Source: Ailurus styani (lineage: Eukaryota > Chordata > Mammalia > Carnivora > Ailuridae). Taken from it: DNA of 64,000 bases. Shown here in pieces: positions 1 to 32,005 of this stretch. How positions within the stretch are numbered: the first letter of the stretch is position 1; each line of letters begins with the position of its first letter. The translations under genes were made by a program, and so were the position numbers. Under the pieces are notes generated by a model. The model ran no database searches and was not told the DNA's origin. It saw only the letters and a program-made list of their open reading frames with translations. The stretch is taken from contig LNAC01000232.1 of assembly GCA_002007465.1 (NCBI GenBank), forward strand, positions 350,406-414,405. Direction: 5' to 3'.

Positions 1-187
1 TCCTCCTTCTCCCCCTCCTCCCCCCACCCAGCCCAGGAAGGTGGTAGACATTCTGGGTAATTGGAAATTAGCTACCCATAGTTAGTGGGAAGTTAGTTCC
101 TTTCCTTTTTAAGAGCAAGCCAAGGATGGGGGTGGCCAGAGTGTCTCACAGAGGGAAGGCAATAGTAAAACTTCTGTTTTTTTTCAG

Positions 188-20326
<20,139 letters not shown>

Positions 20327-20900
20327 CAGTAGGTCCCATGGGTTGGAAAAGGACTCTAAGGATCATGTCTTACTTTTTGTGAGAGCGATCACACAGAAAT
20401 GTGTAAAATGTACATTCTAAAGGATATTATATCCAGCCACAGTAGGAACCCCCCCAACCCCACTGTGATGACCCCACTTTGATTACACCTCCTTCCTACT
20501 TACCTTCCCAGAGAGAACTTTCCTGAATTTTGTGATAATCGTACCCTCTTGCTTTTCACTTTTGTTTTACTACTTGGTATGTACCCTTCAACAAGGTGTA
20601 TCTTTTTTAATTTATGTAAATGGCCTGACATACTTGATGTTCTTCTCTTGCTTTCGTTCAGTGTTATTTTTGAGATCCATCCATGTTGATGCACACCGTG
20701 TGCTGGTTCATTCTCCTCTGCAGCATGGCAGGATGTGAATATGCCACCGTGTAGCCGTTGTCATGTAGGTCAGTAGGATTATTTCTTGGGGTTTTCTCCT
20801 ATTGTGAACAATACTGCCAGGAACATTCTGGTATATTACCCCTGAGATACATGTTTAAGAGTTTCCTTAGGATATAATGTAGGAATGGGCCATATGCACA
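20327..20900 (+). other. ABCC2: ABCC2 3' UTR region; 3' end not located
   Basis: This sequence follows the stop codon. I find no canonical AATAAA within the first kilobase; the nearest common variant is ATTAAA at 21156-21161. From about 20530 the sequence resembles an ancient L1 3' end in reverse orientation, so part of the UTR may be repeat-derived. The transcript end is uncertain. Confidence 0.45.
20530..20900 (-). mobile_element. Old L1 3'-end fragment, reverse orientation
   Basis: GAGATCCATCCATGTTGATG, then TGGTTCATTCTCCTCTGCAG and ATTGTGAACAATACTGC follow the order of a reversed old L1M 3' end. It is diverged. Confidence 0.55.
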
Positions 20901-22287
20901 TGCTTACATGCATACCCTAGGTAACGTCAAACTTAGAGTGCCAATTCAATACACTTTTGGTCAGTTTCCCCGATTACTAGTGAGGTTTCCGCCAGTTCTT
21001 ATTCATGGTGCTTTATTTCCTTGTGTGCCTTGTGAATTATGACTGTGAGCTGCTCACTCTCAGCCTCTTAGCTGTGGGCATTCTTTGAAAGTGGAGTTGT
21101 TCTCCTAGGAAAGCTTTTGCCTGTCCCTTGGGGGCATTACCCAGAACCAATCTGAATTAAATTCTCCACTAGGGGTTTCAAACCATATAGTTAGTAGGAC
21201 TTCAGACCATAATCTGGCACAAGAACCAACTTGTGGTTTACAAATTCTGAAGGGAGATAACCCCCCTTGACCTAGTGTCCAGTTGGAGACAGACACATGG
21301 CCTTGTTGACTCCTTCTGCAGGGTGGGGTTTAGTCCTCATTTACCTACAGACTACAGATAAAGTTTACATGGCTCCTGGGTCCAGGGTTATCAGAGGGCC
21401 TCCTGTTACTCTTTATCTTGACAGGCGATGGCTTTATCTCTTGCCTTGACATCCTGTATTGTCAACAGGTCAAAGTCTTCAGAAGTCACCCTAAACTTTG
21501 ACCCTTCTTATCTTCCAGGGTTTTTTGTGTCCCATTACTTTGGGTTCAGTTTATTCTCTACTTCCATTTCAGTGATGAAATTATATTTTCCTTTATTCAT
21601 CATTTTGGCTGTTGAGTGAGATGTTCAGAGATGGAAACTTCCTGTAGGAAGAGTAGAAGCGAGGCTGGATGAGGAAGGGATTTCTCCTATCTGGTCTGTT
21701 CCCAGCAGCATCCCCCTGGCAGTGTCATCTCCGGTAGCAGGTCCTACAGGCAGCAGCACAGATTTCAGTTTGTCTTGTGCTTCTAGAACTGAGGTCATCG
21801 TGCTCCTCTGAGACACCAGCAGCACCCCTTCTCAGGAGTCTGGGAGTCAGCTCTGTGGGCACATCCTAGGCTTTGTTGGAATGCAGAGCTCTCTCATTTT
21901 GTTCTCACAGCCTTCAGGTGGCAGCTGCTTCTGGTAGGTGCTAGCTCTCTGATACTTATATTCCTTTGGTCCTTTCTTCAGTGCCTACTTAATTCTTTAT
22001 ATGGTTCTGTTAAAATAATGTAAGGTTTCTCTGTCTCCTGACTAACCTAGTGGATAGAACCCTTGGAGATTATCAGGTTAAAGTATCTTATTTTTCAGAT
22101 AAGCACATACCTGAGGAAGGTTAGAATATCCAAAGTCAAAACATGGGTGTTTCTGGCAGAGCCAGGACCAGAAATCAACTTACTGATTTTTTTCCTTCAG
22201 TGGTAGAGGGTTTTTGACCTACCTACTTCTACTGACGCAAATAAAGAGAAGGTAAAGGTCATTCTTTTTTCAGAAGTGATGACTAAG

Positions 22288-22492
22288 GGCGCCTGGGTGG
22301 CTCAGTGGGTTGAGGCCGCTGCTTTCGGCTCAGGTCATGATCTCAGCGTCCTGGGATCGAGGCCCGCATCGGGCTCTCTGCTCAGCGGGGAGCCTGCTTC
22401 CTCCTCTCCCTGTCTCTCTGCCTGCCTCTCTGCCTACTTGTAATCTCTCTCTCTGTGTCAAATAAATAAATAAAATCTTTAAAAAAAAATAA
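22288..22492 (+). mobile_element. CAN-SINE, full length
   Basis: It has head GGGCGCCTGGGTGGCTCAG, CT-rich middle and an AATAAAATCTTTA9 tail. Few differences from the consensus-like copies here suggest a young insertion. Confidence 0.95.
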
Positions 22493-23217
22493 GTTCATCA
22501 TCACTAGCTNGTGAAGGTGGTGGAAACCAGAACCAGTCTGGATCTAAAACTTTGATGATGACTCCTCCCATTTCAAATCTTATTGGCCCAGACCCTCGAT
22601 AACTGAATCCCCACTCTGGGCCACTCATAATATGATTGCTCTTTCCTATGTTTTGGTCCTTGACCTTCCAGTTTCTCTCTGATTCTCATTTCTAGCCCCT
22701 TCCTCTCATCCAGTTTTGACATTCAAATATTCAACTCCCTGCAGATATTCATACCTGAATATTCTTAAGGCATCTGACACTCAGCTCACCCTACTTTGAC
22801 AGACCCTTCTACTCCCTCCACTCAAAAGATTTTTCCTCTACCTCTTACCTCCAGTGATGATCTCATTATCCATTCAGTCCTACAAAATGAAAACACTGGG
22901 CATCACTCTTAACTTTTCCTTTTCTTCTCAGATCACATTGACCACCAGGCCCTTCTGGTTTTATTTCTTTACCCCGATCCCTTTTGCTATAATTCAGGTT
23001 CTTATAACCTCTAAGGACATAGGTATACCTGTATCCTGTGTTGTTTTTCTTAAATATATTCCCCCCCCATGTCTTTTAGAGAGATCAGATATGCAAAACT
23101 GACCAGGTTACTCTTACTCTCCAGAGTAAAGTTAGAAACCTGAGTATGGTATAACAGAGCTCCCCAACATCTGGTCCAATCACATTTCTTCTAATTCCTG
23201 TTAAAGAAAGAGATATG

Positions 23218-23372
23218 GGGGGCACCTGGGTGGCTCAGTGGATTAAAGCCTCTGCCTTCAGCTCAGGTCATGATCCGAGAGTCCTGGAATCGAGGCCCAC
23301 ATCGGGCTCCCTGCTCAGCGGGGAGCCTGTTTCCTGCCCCCCCCTGCCTGCCTCTCTGCCTCCTGTGTCATT
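23218..23372 (+). mobile_element. CAN-SINE, 3' truncated
   Basis: It has head GGGGCACCTGGGTGGCTCAG and a normal body, but it stops after TCTGCCTCCTGTGTCA without an A-tail. Confidence 0.9.
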
Positions 23373-23905
23373 TGAAAACTTCCTTTCTGCTTAAGTTTAC
23401 CAGAATTGGGGACTGTCATTTACAATGAAAAATACTCCTCAGCTAATTTATTACTATATCACTTTGTCAGATAATTTTCTCCCTCACTAAGCTGTGAGCC
23501 TCTTAAAAACAAGAACAGTTTATTTTTGTATCTCCAGTGGCTAGAATATAGCAAGTACTCACATTTTTTACAATGTTCAAAAGATCTTCATTAAAAGCAC
23601 ACATTTTTCCCTGTTATGTAACAGTGGAGCAATAGGGATAGAAGAGTAACTCCATGTTGGTACATTGGCACAAACAGGAAGAATAAACATACCAATCAAT
23701 CCTTAATTTTTTGCAGGCCAGTTTTGTGTAAGTGCCTTTTGAAATGCTCTCTGAAGAGATTCATTCCAAATGACAGATTGTTAGGTCATAGGATGAGAAC
23801 ACATTTACTCACAAATGCACATTGATCAAGACTTGACTAAAAAATTAGCAAACAGTTGTACAAATATTGACATTTAAATCTTTAAAAAAAAAGTTGTAGC
23901 CATTT

Positions 23906-24084
23906 AAAGATTTTATTTATTTGACAGAGAGAGAGTGATCACAAGTAGGCAGAGAGAGAGAGGAGAGGAGGAAGCAGGCTCCCCGCCAAGCAGGGAGCCC
24001 GATGCGGGCCTCCATCCCAGGACCCTGAGACCATGACCTGAGCCGAAGGCAGAGGCTTCAACCCACTGAGTCACCCAGGCGCCC
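23906..24084 (-). mobile_element. CAN-SINE, reverse, bounded by a perfect inverted repeat
   Basis: It reads in reverse from AAAGATTTTATTTATTTGAC to CACCCAGGCGCCC. It is flanked not by a direct target duplication but by a perfect 15-bp inverted pair, AAGTTGTAGCCATTT at 23891-23905 and its complement at 24085-24099. Confidence 0.93.
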
Positions 24085-25349
24085 AAATGGCTACAACTTA
24101 GTAAGTGTGGAGTCTTCCACATAGACACTAAACTGTTTTTTTTTTTTTTGAAAGACTATTCTGCTGAACAGGAGAGAGGGGAAAAAAATTAAAATAGACT
24201 AAGGGAACTCAGTGACACCATGAAGTATGATTACCATTCACATTATAGGGATCCCAGAATGAGAAGAGAGAAATTTTATTTGAAGAGATAATGGCCAGAA
24301 ACTTGCTGCATCTAGAGAAGGGAACAAATCCAGATCCAGGAGGCAAAGAGCCCCCAACAAAATCAACCCAAGGAGGTCCACACCAAGTCCCATAGTAATC
24401 AAAATGGCAAAAAGTAGTGCTAGAGAATTTTAAAAGCAGCAAGAGAAAACTGTTACATACTAGGGAAATCCCATAACCCTGTCAGCTGATTTTTTCAGCA
24501 GAAGCTTTGTAGGCCACCACAGGGGGAGCATGATCTACGCAAGTGCTGCAAGTAAAAAACCCTGCAAACAAGAATACTCTATCCAGCAAGGCTATCCTTC
24601 AGAATAGGAGAGGGAAAGAATTTCCCAAACAAAGGAATTTATCACCCCTCAACCAGCCCTCCAAGAAATACTAAGGAGACTCTGAGTAAAAAAGAAAGAC
24701 AGTAAGTAGGAAACACAAAAGCAGTAAAATTAAGTATACCTATAAAAACCCAAGCAGTCACAAAATAAGGATGTAAAATATGACACCATATACCTAAAAT
24801 GTGGGGAGAAGAAGAGTAAAGAATGGGCTCAAACTTAAGCAACCATCAACTTAATACAGACTGTGATATACATCTTAATATAGCATATTAAGCTGTCTAT
24901 ATTAAGCTATATACTTAATATAGATTGCTATATATATAGGTTATAATAAACCTAATGGTAACCACAAATCAAAACCCAGTAATAGATATGCAAAAAAGAG
25001 AAAGGAAACGTATCATTAAAGAGAAGACACAGAAAAGGATTGCAAAAACCATAAAGCAAGTAACAAAATGGCAATACATAACTATCAGTAATTACTTGAA
25101 TGTAAGTGGTCAAAATGCTCCAATCAAAAGACCTAGGGTAACAAAATGGACAAAAAAGCAAGACCTAGCTATATGCTGCCTATAAGAGACTCATTTCAGA
25201 CCTAAAGACACATGCAGATTGAAAGTGAAGGGATGAAGAAGCATTTATTATGCAAATGGATATGAAAAGAAAGCTGGGGTAGCAATACTTATATCACACA
25301 AATAGATTTCAAAACAATCATAAAGGGAACAATTCAACAAGAAGATACA

Positions 25350-25533
25350 GGGTGCCTGGGTGGCTCAGTTGGTTAAGCACCTGCCTTTGGGTCATGATCC
25401 CAGAGTCCCAGAATTGAGTCCCACATCGGGCTCCCAGCTCCATGGGGAGTCTGCTTCTCCCTCTGACCTTCTCCCCTCTCATGCTCTCGCTCACTCTCAA
25501 ATAAATATAATCTTAAAAAAAAACCAAGAAGAT
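25350..25533 (+). mobile_element. CAN-SINE nested in L1
   Basis: It has head GGGTGCCTGGGTGGCTCAG and tail AAATATAATCTTAAAAAAAA. It is flanked by a CAAGAAGATA direct repeat on both sides, so the L1 endonuclease region was intact before insertion. Confidence 0.94.
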
Positions 25534-27184
25534 AAAACAATTGTAAATAGTTATGCATCCATGGGAGCAAACAAATACATAAAGCAGTAAAAAAAAAAAA
25601 TAGTACAGTAATAGTAGGGGACGTTAACACCTCACTTGCATCAATGGACAGATGACCCAAACAGAAAACCACCAAGGAAATAGTGGCTTTGAACAGATAT
25701 ATTGAGAACATTCCATCCTAAAACATCAGAATATACATTCTTCTCAAGTGCACAGGGAACATTCTCCAAAACAAAACCACATATTAGGCCATAAAACAAG
25801 TCTCAACAAATTCAAAAAGATCAAAGTCCTACTGTGCATCTTTTCTAACCATAATACTATGAAACTAGAAATCAACCACAAGAAAACATCTGGAAGAAGT
25901 ACAAATACATGGAAGTTAAATAACATGCTACACTAAACGATGACTGGGTCAACCAAGAAATCAGAGGAAATTAAAAAATACATGGAAACAAGTGAAAATA
26001 GAATGATGGCCCAAGATCAACAAAATTGATAAAACTTCAGCCAGACTCATAAAAAAAAATTAGAAATAAGAAACAACCAACACCTCAGAAATACAAAGGA
26101 TTATAAGAGAATATTATGAAAAATTGTATGTCAGCAAGTTGAACAACCTAGAAGAACTGGACAAATTCCTAGAAACATATGACCTCCCAAAATTGAATAA
26201 GGAAAGAAAGAGAATATATGAACAGACTAATTACCAGCAATGAAGTTGAGTCAGTAATAAAAAACTCCCAACAATAATAAAAATAAAATTAAAAAAAAAA
26301 ACTCCCAACAAACAAAAGTCCAGGACTAGATGGTTTCACAAGGGAATTCTACCAAACATTTAAAGAAGAGTTAATACCTGTTCTTCTCAACCCATTCCAA
26401 AAAACAGGAGAGGAAGGAAAGCTTCCAAATTCATTCTATGAGGCCAGCATTACCCCAGTACCAAAACCAGGTAAAGACAAAGATACTACAAAAAAGAGAG
26501 CTACAGGCCAATATCTCTGACGAATGTAGATGCAAAAATTCTGAACAGAATGTTAGCAAACCAAATCCAAAATACACTGAAAAAATCATTCACCATGATC
26601 GAGTGAGATTTATTCCCAGGATGCAAGGGTAGTTCAATATTCACAAATCAACCAACATATCAACAAAAGAAAGGATAAAAACCATAGGATCATTTTAATA
26701 AATGCAGAAAAAGCATTTAACAAAGTACAACATCCATTCATGATAAAAAAAAAAACCTCAACAGAGTAGGTTTAGAGGGAACATACTTCAACATAATAAA
26801 GGCAATATATAAAAAAACCCACAGCAAACATAATGGGGAAAAATTGAGAGTTTTTCCCCTAAGGTCAGGAACAAGACAAGGATGTCTACTCTTACCACTT
26901 TTATTCAACATAGTCCTGGAAGTCCTAGCCACAACAATCAGACCACAAAAAGAAATAAAAGGCATCCAAATCAGTAAGGAAGAAGGAAAGCTTTCACTAC
27001 ATGTAGATGGCATGATACTATATATAGAAAATTGTAAAGATTTCATGCACATACACACACAGCTTCATTCACTAGGACTGATAAATGAATTCAGAGAGGT
27101 TGAAGGATATAAAATCAATATCCAGAAAGCTGTTGCATTTCTATATACTAATAACGAAGTAGCAAAAAGAAAGAAACAATCCAA

Positions 27185-28095
27185 TCTAAGTCAACACCCA
27201 AAAAACAATTCAGTCAAGAAATGGACAAAAGGCATGAACGACATTTCTCCAAAGAAGACATCCAAATGACCAACAGACACATGAAAAAATGTTCAACATC
27301 ACTCAGCATCAGGGAAGTATAAATCAAAACCTCAATGAGATACCATCTCACATGGGAGATGTGAATGGCTAAAATTAACAAGTCAGGAAACAACAGACAT
27401 TGACGAGGATGCGGAGAAAGGGGAACCCTCTTACAAAGCTAGTGGGAAAGCAAGCTTGTACAGACTCTGGAAAACAGTACAGAGGTTCCTCAAAAAGTTA
27501 AAAATAGAGCTATCCTATAACCCAGCAATTGTACTACTAGATATTTACCCAAAGGAGAAAAACAGTGATTTGAAGGGGCACCTGCACCCCAATGTTTGTA
27601 GCAGCAATGTCCACAATAGCCAAGCTATGGAAAGAGCCCAGATGTCCATCAACAGATGAATGGATAAAGATGCTATGGTAAATATATACAATGGAATATT
27701 ACTCAGTTATCAGAAAATGAAATCTTACCATTTGCAATGACAATCATGAAACTAAAGGGTATTATGCTAAGCGAAATAAGTCAAAAAAAGCCAATTATCA
27801 TACAATCTCACTCATGTGGAATTTAAGAAACAAAATAGAGGGTCATAGGGGGAAGGGAGGGAAAAATAAAATAAGATGAAATCAGAGAAGGAGGCAAACC
27901 ATAAGAGACTCTTACCTATGAGAAACAAACAGGGTTGCCGGAGGGGAGGTGGATGGTGGGATGGAGTAACGGCGATGGGCATTAAGGAGGGCACTGAGGA
28001 TTATATGCAACTGATGAATCACTAAACTCTACCTCTGAAACTAATGATATACTGTATGTTAATTAAATTTAAATTTAAAAAATAAAGGGGAAAAT
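27185..28095 (+). mobile_element. Younger 5'-truncated L1 nested in the old L1
   Basis: It starts in ORF2 3' sequence (AAGAAATGGACAAAAGGCAT) and runs to a 3' end with AAACTCTACCTCTGAAAC and a TTAAAAAATAAAG tail. The host L1 then resumes with ACTCCAATCCCATTTACAAT. The CAATC phrase repeats at both edges. Confidence 0.75.
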
Positions 28096-28901
28096 GCAAA
28101 AAAAAATACTCCAATCCCATTTACAATTGCATCAAAAATAATAAAATATCTAGGAATAAACTTAACCAAGGAGGTGAAAGACCTATACCCTGAAAACTAC
28201 AAAACACTGATGAAAGAAATTGAACATGACACAAATGGAAAGATACTCCATGCTCCTATTGTTAGTGACCATACTACCAAAAGCAATCTACAGATTTAAT
28301 GCAATCCCTATAAAAATCCCCACAGTATTTTACACAGAATGAGAAAAAACAATCCTAAAATTTGTATAGAACTACAAAAGTCCCTGAATAGCGAAAGCAG
28401 TCTTAAAAAAGAACAAAACTGGAGGTGTTACAATCCTAGATTTCAAGGTATAGTACAAAGCTGTAGTAATCAAAATGGTGTGTACAGGCACAAAAGTATG
28501 CATAGATCAATAGAACAGAACAGAGAGCCCAGAAATAAATCCACAATTATATGCTCAATTAATCTTGGACAAAGGAGAGAAAAATACACAATGGGGAAAA
28601 GTCTGTTCAACAAACGGTGTTGAGAAACCTGGACCACTTCCTCACATGTATGCAACAATAACTCAAAATGGATTAAAGACATAAATGTGAGATCTGAAAC
28701 CATAAAAATCCTAGAAGAGAACACAAACAGTAACTTCTCCGGCATCAGCTGTAGCAATACTTTTCTATATATGTCTCCTGAGGCAAGAGGAAGAAAAGCA
28801 AACTATAAACTATTGGGACTACACCAAAATAAAAAGCTTCTGCCCAGCAAAGGAAATAGTCAACATAACTGAAAGACAACTTACTGAATGGGAGAAGATA
28901 T

Positions 28902-28904
<3 letters not shown>

Positions 28905-28952
<48 letters not shown>

Positions 28953-28972
28953 TATATCTATATATATAGAAT
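28905..28972 (+). repeat. (TG)n then (TA)n-rich microsatellite
   Basis: About 23 TG units are followed by TATATCTATATATATA, inside the old L1. Confidence 0.95.
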
Positions 28973-29567
28973 TTATACAACTCAACATCAAAAAACATGA
29001 ACAGACATTTCTCCAAAGATGACACACAGATGGTCATCAGACACATGAAAAGATATTCAGTTTCATCATCATCAGGGGAATGCAAATCAAAACCACAATG
29101 AGATCCACCTTGCACCTGTCAGAATGGCTAAAACCAAAAACAAGAGACAAGTGATGGTGAGGATGTGGAGAAAAAGAGGCCCTCTTGCACTGTTGGTGGG
29201 AAAGCAAACTGGTGCAGCCATTGTGGAAAACAGCATGGAAGTTCCTCAAAAAGTTAAAAATTAAAAATAGAATTATCATATGATCCAGTAATTCCACAAT
29301 TGGGTATCTATCCAAAAAATATAAAACCACAAATTCAAAGGGATATGTGCATCCCTATGTTTATTGCAGCTATACAATAGCCAAATTATGGAAGCAGCCC
29401 AAGTGTCCATCAGCTGATGAATGGATAAAGAAGATGTGGTGTATATACACAATGGAACATTACTCAGCCATAAAAAAGAATGCAATCTTACTATTTGCAA
29501 CAACATGGATGGACCCAGAAGATATAATGCTAAGTGAAATACATCAGTCAGAGAAAGACAAATACCA

Positions 29568-29754
29568 GGCGCCTGGGTGGCTTAGTCGTTAAGCATCTGC
29601 CTTCGGCTCAGGTCGTGTCTCTGAGATCAAGTCCCGTGTTGGGCTCTCTGCTCAGCACAGAGCCTGCTTGTCCCATTCCCACTCCTCCTGCTTGTGTTCT
29701 CTCTCACGCTGTGTCTCTGTCAAAAATAAATAAATAAATAAAAGACAAATACCA
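29568..29754 (+). mobile_element. CAN-SINE nested in L1, with 13-nt target duplication
   Basis: It has head GGCGCCTGGGTGGCTTAG and an AAATAAATAAATAAATAAA tail. The L1 sequence AAAGACAAATACC occurs immediately before and immediately after, a perfect duplication. Confidence 0.95.
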
Positions 29755-29797
29755 TATGATTTCACTCATACGTGAAATTTAAGAACCAAATGAACCT

Positions 29798-30018
29798 AGA
29801 GGCTCAGTCAGTTAAGCATCTGCCTTCAGCTCAGGTCATGATCCCGGGGTCCTGGGATCAAGCCCCACATTGGGCTCCATGCTCAATAGGGAGCCTGGTC
29901 CTCCCTCTGCCTCCTGCTCCTCCTGCCTGTGCTCTGCTTGTGCTCATGCACTGTCAAATAAATAAAAATATTTATACACACACACACACACACACACACA
30001 CAAAGAACCAGTGAACCA
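29798..30018 (+). mobile_element. CAN-SINE nested in L1, with CA-repeat tail
   Basis: The body runs from AGAGGCTCAGTCAGTTAAGC to TCAAATAAATAAAAATATTT, followed by a (CA)n at 29976-30002. The flanks AAGAACCAAATGAACC and AAGAACCAGTGAACC are a slightly mutated target duplication. The SINE head is missing. Confidence 0.88.
29976..30002 (+). repeat. (CA)n microsatellite at SINE tail
   Basis: About 13 CA units grew from the A-rich tail of the preceding SINE. Confidence 0.93.
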
Positions 30019-31539
30019 AGCAAACCAAGAAACAGACTCTTAACTCAAGAAAACAAACTGATCATTGGTTACCAGAGTGCAGATGGATGGGAGGATGGGT
30101 GAAATAGATGGAGATTAAGAGCATACTTAACCATGATGATCACTGAGTAATGTACAGAACTGCTGAATCACTATAGTTTATTCCTGAAACTATTAGAACA
30201 CTGTATGTTAACTATACCAGAATAAAAATTAAAAAAATAAAAGGTTTTATGATGGTTGAAGATATTAAAATAAAAGATTATAAAAATGCATAAGGGGATT
30301 GGCTATAAGCAGCAGTCCACTCACCCTGAAGCAAATAATACATTATATATTAATAAAAAATAAAATAAAATAAAATAAAACCATGAGAATAAAGCAGTTA
30401 ACAACAACAACAACAAAGTCCATTTCCTTTGGAAATGTATTCCTTTTTACTTCATAGGCAAGTAATAGATTATGCTGTAGAATTTAACTGCTACAGTGCA
30501 AAAAAGCAGTCACCTAGGAAGGAAGTTGCAAAAAGGAAAAAAGGGGTATATGTAAAGGAAGGTTTTCTTTTAGGTAAAATGAGCAGAAAAATAAAGCTTC
30601 AGGAAGAAAAATTACTTAAGACTAGTTTGGTTTTTACTGAACTTCAAAAATGAACTAATATAAGAGCTCCTTTCTTCAATCAAGGCCTTGGTCACCCTAT
30701 TGGTTAGTCACCTTGGTCCTTGCTGTGATATCCTCTATTCTTCCCGGACACCACTGTCCCTGATCTCAGATCCACTTACTCTCTTCTTGGCTTCCACTGT
30801 GAATGATGGGCTCTGTTGGAGCAGCAATCTTTGGGACATTTGCTGCTCAAGCTCACAGCCACTCACTCCTCTCTGGGAAACAGAAGAGAATTGTTGGAAT
30901 CCTTCTGTAGAGATTAAGTTATCCATTGATTGTACATCTAGACATAGATTTCTCTCCCAAACCTGGTGTTAACAACATTGCCTGCCGACTATTCTGTTGT
31001 TAGCACCCATCTGCAGGGAAACTGTGATCTGTTTTGTCAGGGTTTTCATTTTGGTATCATAAAGACACCTCCTAGCCCCACAGATATCTGCCTGGCTGAT
31101 TCATTAGTTCCCATCTCTAAACCAATTACACTTTTGCTAGCTTTTCATTTTCCTTCCTCAAAAGGTCTCATTTTCCTGCACACTTGGCTTCAGTGTTAAT
31201 GGTTGACCCAAATCCTTTTATTTTAGCCAGACCTAGAGGAGGGGTATGGCTCCAGGGCCAAATCTGGCTGGCGGTTTTTTGTAAACGAAGGTTTGCTGAA
31301 ACACAGACTTGCTCACTTGTTTTATTATCTATGCCTGGTTTGGGGTTACAGTGGCAGAGCTGAGGAATTGTAACTGACTGTATGGCCTGCAAAGTCTAGA
31401 ATATTTCCTAGCTGGGCTTTTACAGGAAAGGTCTGCTGACCCCTATTCCAGAATCACCAGTGTAGCCTCAACTGGATCATGTTTCCATTTTCAAAAAGAT
31501 CATTTGCCTCAGAAATATCATATGGCTTCATACCTGCAG

Positions 31540-32005
31540 CAGATAGAATAATGGGCCCCAAGATATTCAGGTCCTAATCCTCCAAACCCATGAGGATTTA
31601 TTTACCTCATAGCAAAAGGGACTTTGCAAACGTGATTAAGGCTACTGAAAGATGACCTTACCCACATGGGCCCAATGTATCAAAAGGATTCCCATAAGAG
31701 TCCGGAGGGTCACAGTTAGAATGAAGATGCTGGAGACACTGGGAGACACTTTGCTGCCGGCTTTAATGTTGGAGAAAGGGGCCATAAGCCAATGCAGGCA
31801 GCTTTCAGAAGCTTGGAAAAGGGCAAGGAAACAGATTCTCTCCTGGAGCCTCTAGTAGGAACCAGCCCTCCTGCCATAGTGAGTCTAGCTCCATGAGACT
31901 GATTTTGAACTTTTGACTTCCAGAATTGTAAGATAATAAATTTGTGTTGTTTTAGGCCGCAGACTGTAGTAATCTGTTGTAGCAGCAGTGGGAAACCAAT
32001 ACAAT
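31540..32005 (+). mobile_element. MLT1-type LTR (ERVL-MaLR), plus orientation
   Basis: ATGGGCCCCAAGATATTCAG, GATTAAGGCTACTGAAAGAT, TTTGACTTCCAGAATTGTAA and GGGAAACCAATACAATA follow the MLT1 LTR order. It is an old, non-coding solo LTR. Confidence 0.75.

Larger units (their letters stand above)
20901..24139. other. Intergenic, mostly unassigned, with three CAN-SINEs
   Basis: I see no gene between the ABCC2 end and the L1 at 24140. Named elements are the SINEs at 22288, 23218 and 23906. A single N at 22510 marks an ambiguous base. Confidence 0.75.
24140..30240 (+). mobile_element. Old L1 element, near full length, interrupted and decayed
   Basis: An L1M/HAL1-like element in plus orientation. 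The ORF1 end and inter-ORF region lie near 24300-24950. The ORF2 endonuclease region contains a GDVN-like segment at about 25617, and the reverse transcriptase region with [16 protein letters not shown] is at about 26870. The 3' end with an AATAAAAATTAAAAAA tail is at about 30220. Frames are broken throughout, and the FADD catalytic motif reads HVDG, so it cannot be active. It is split by a younger L1 (27185-28095) and three SINEs. Confidence 0.85.

Noticed and set aside
26844..27269. 141-codon open frame with reverse-transcriptase similarity
   Set aside because: It is a surviving piece of L1 ORF2 in a decayed element with a lost catalytic motif, not a host gene.
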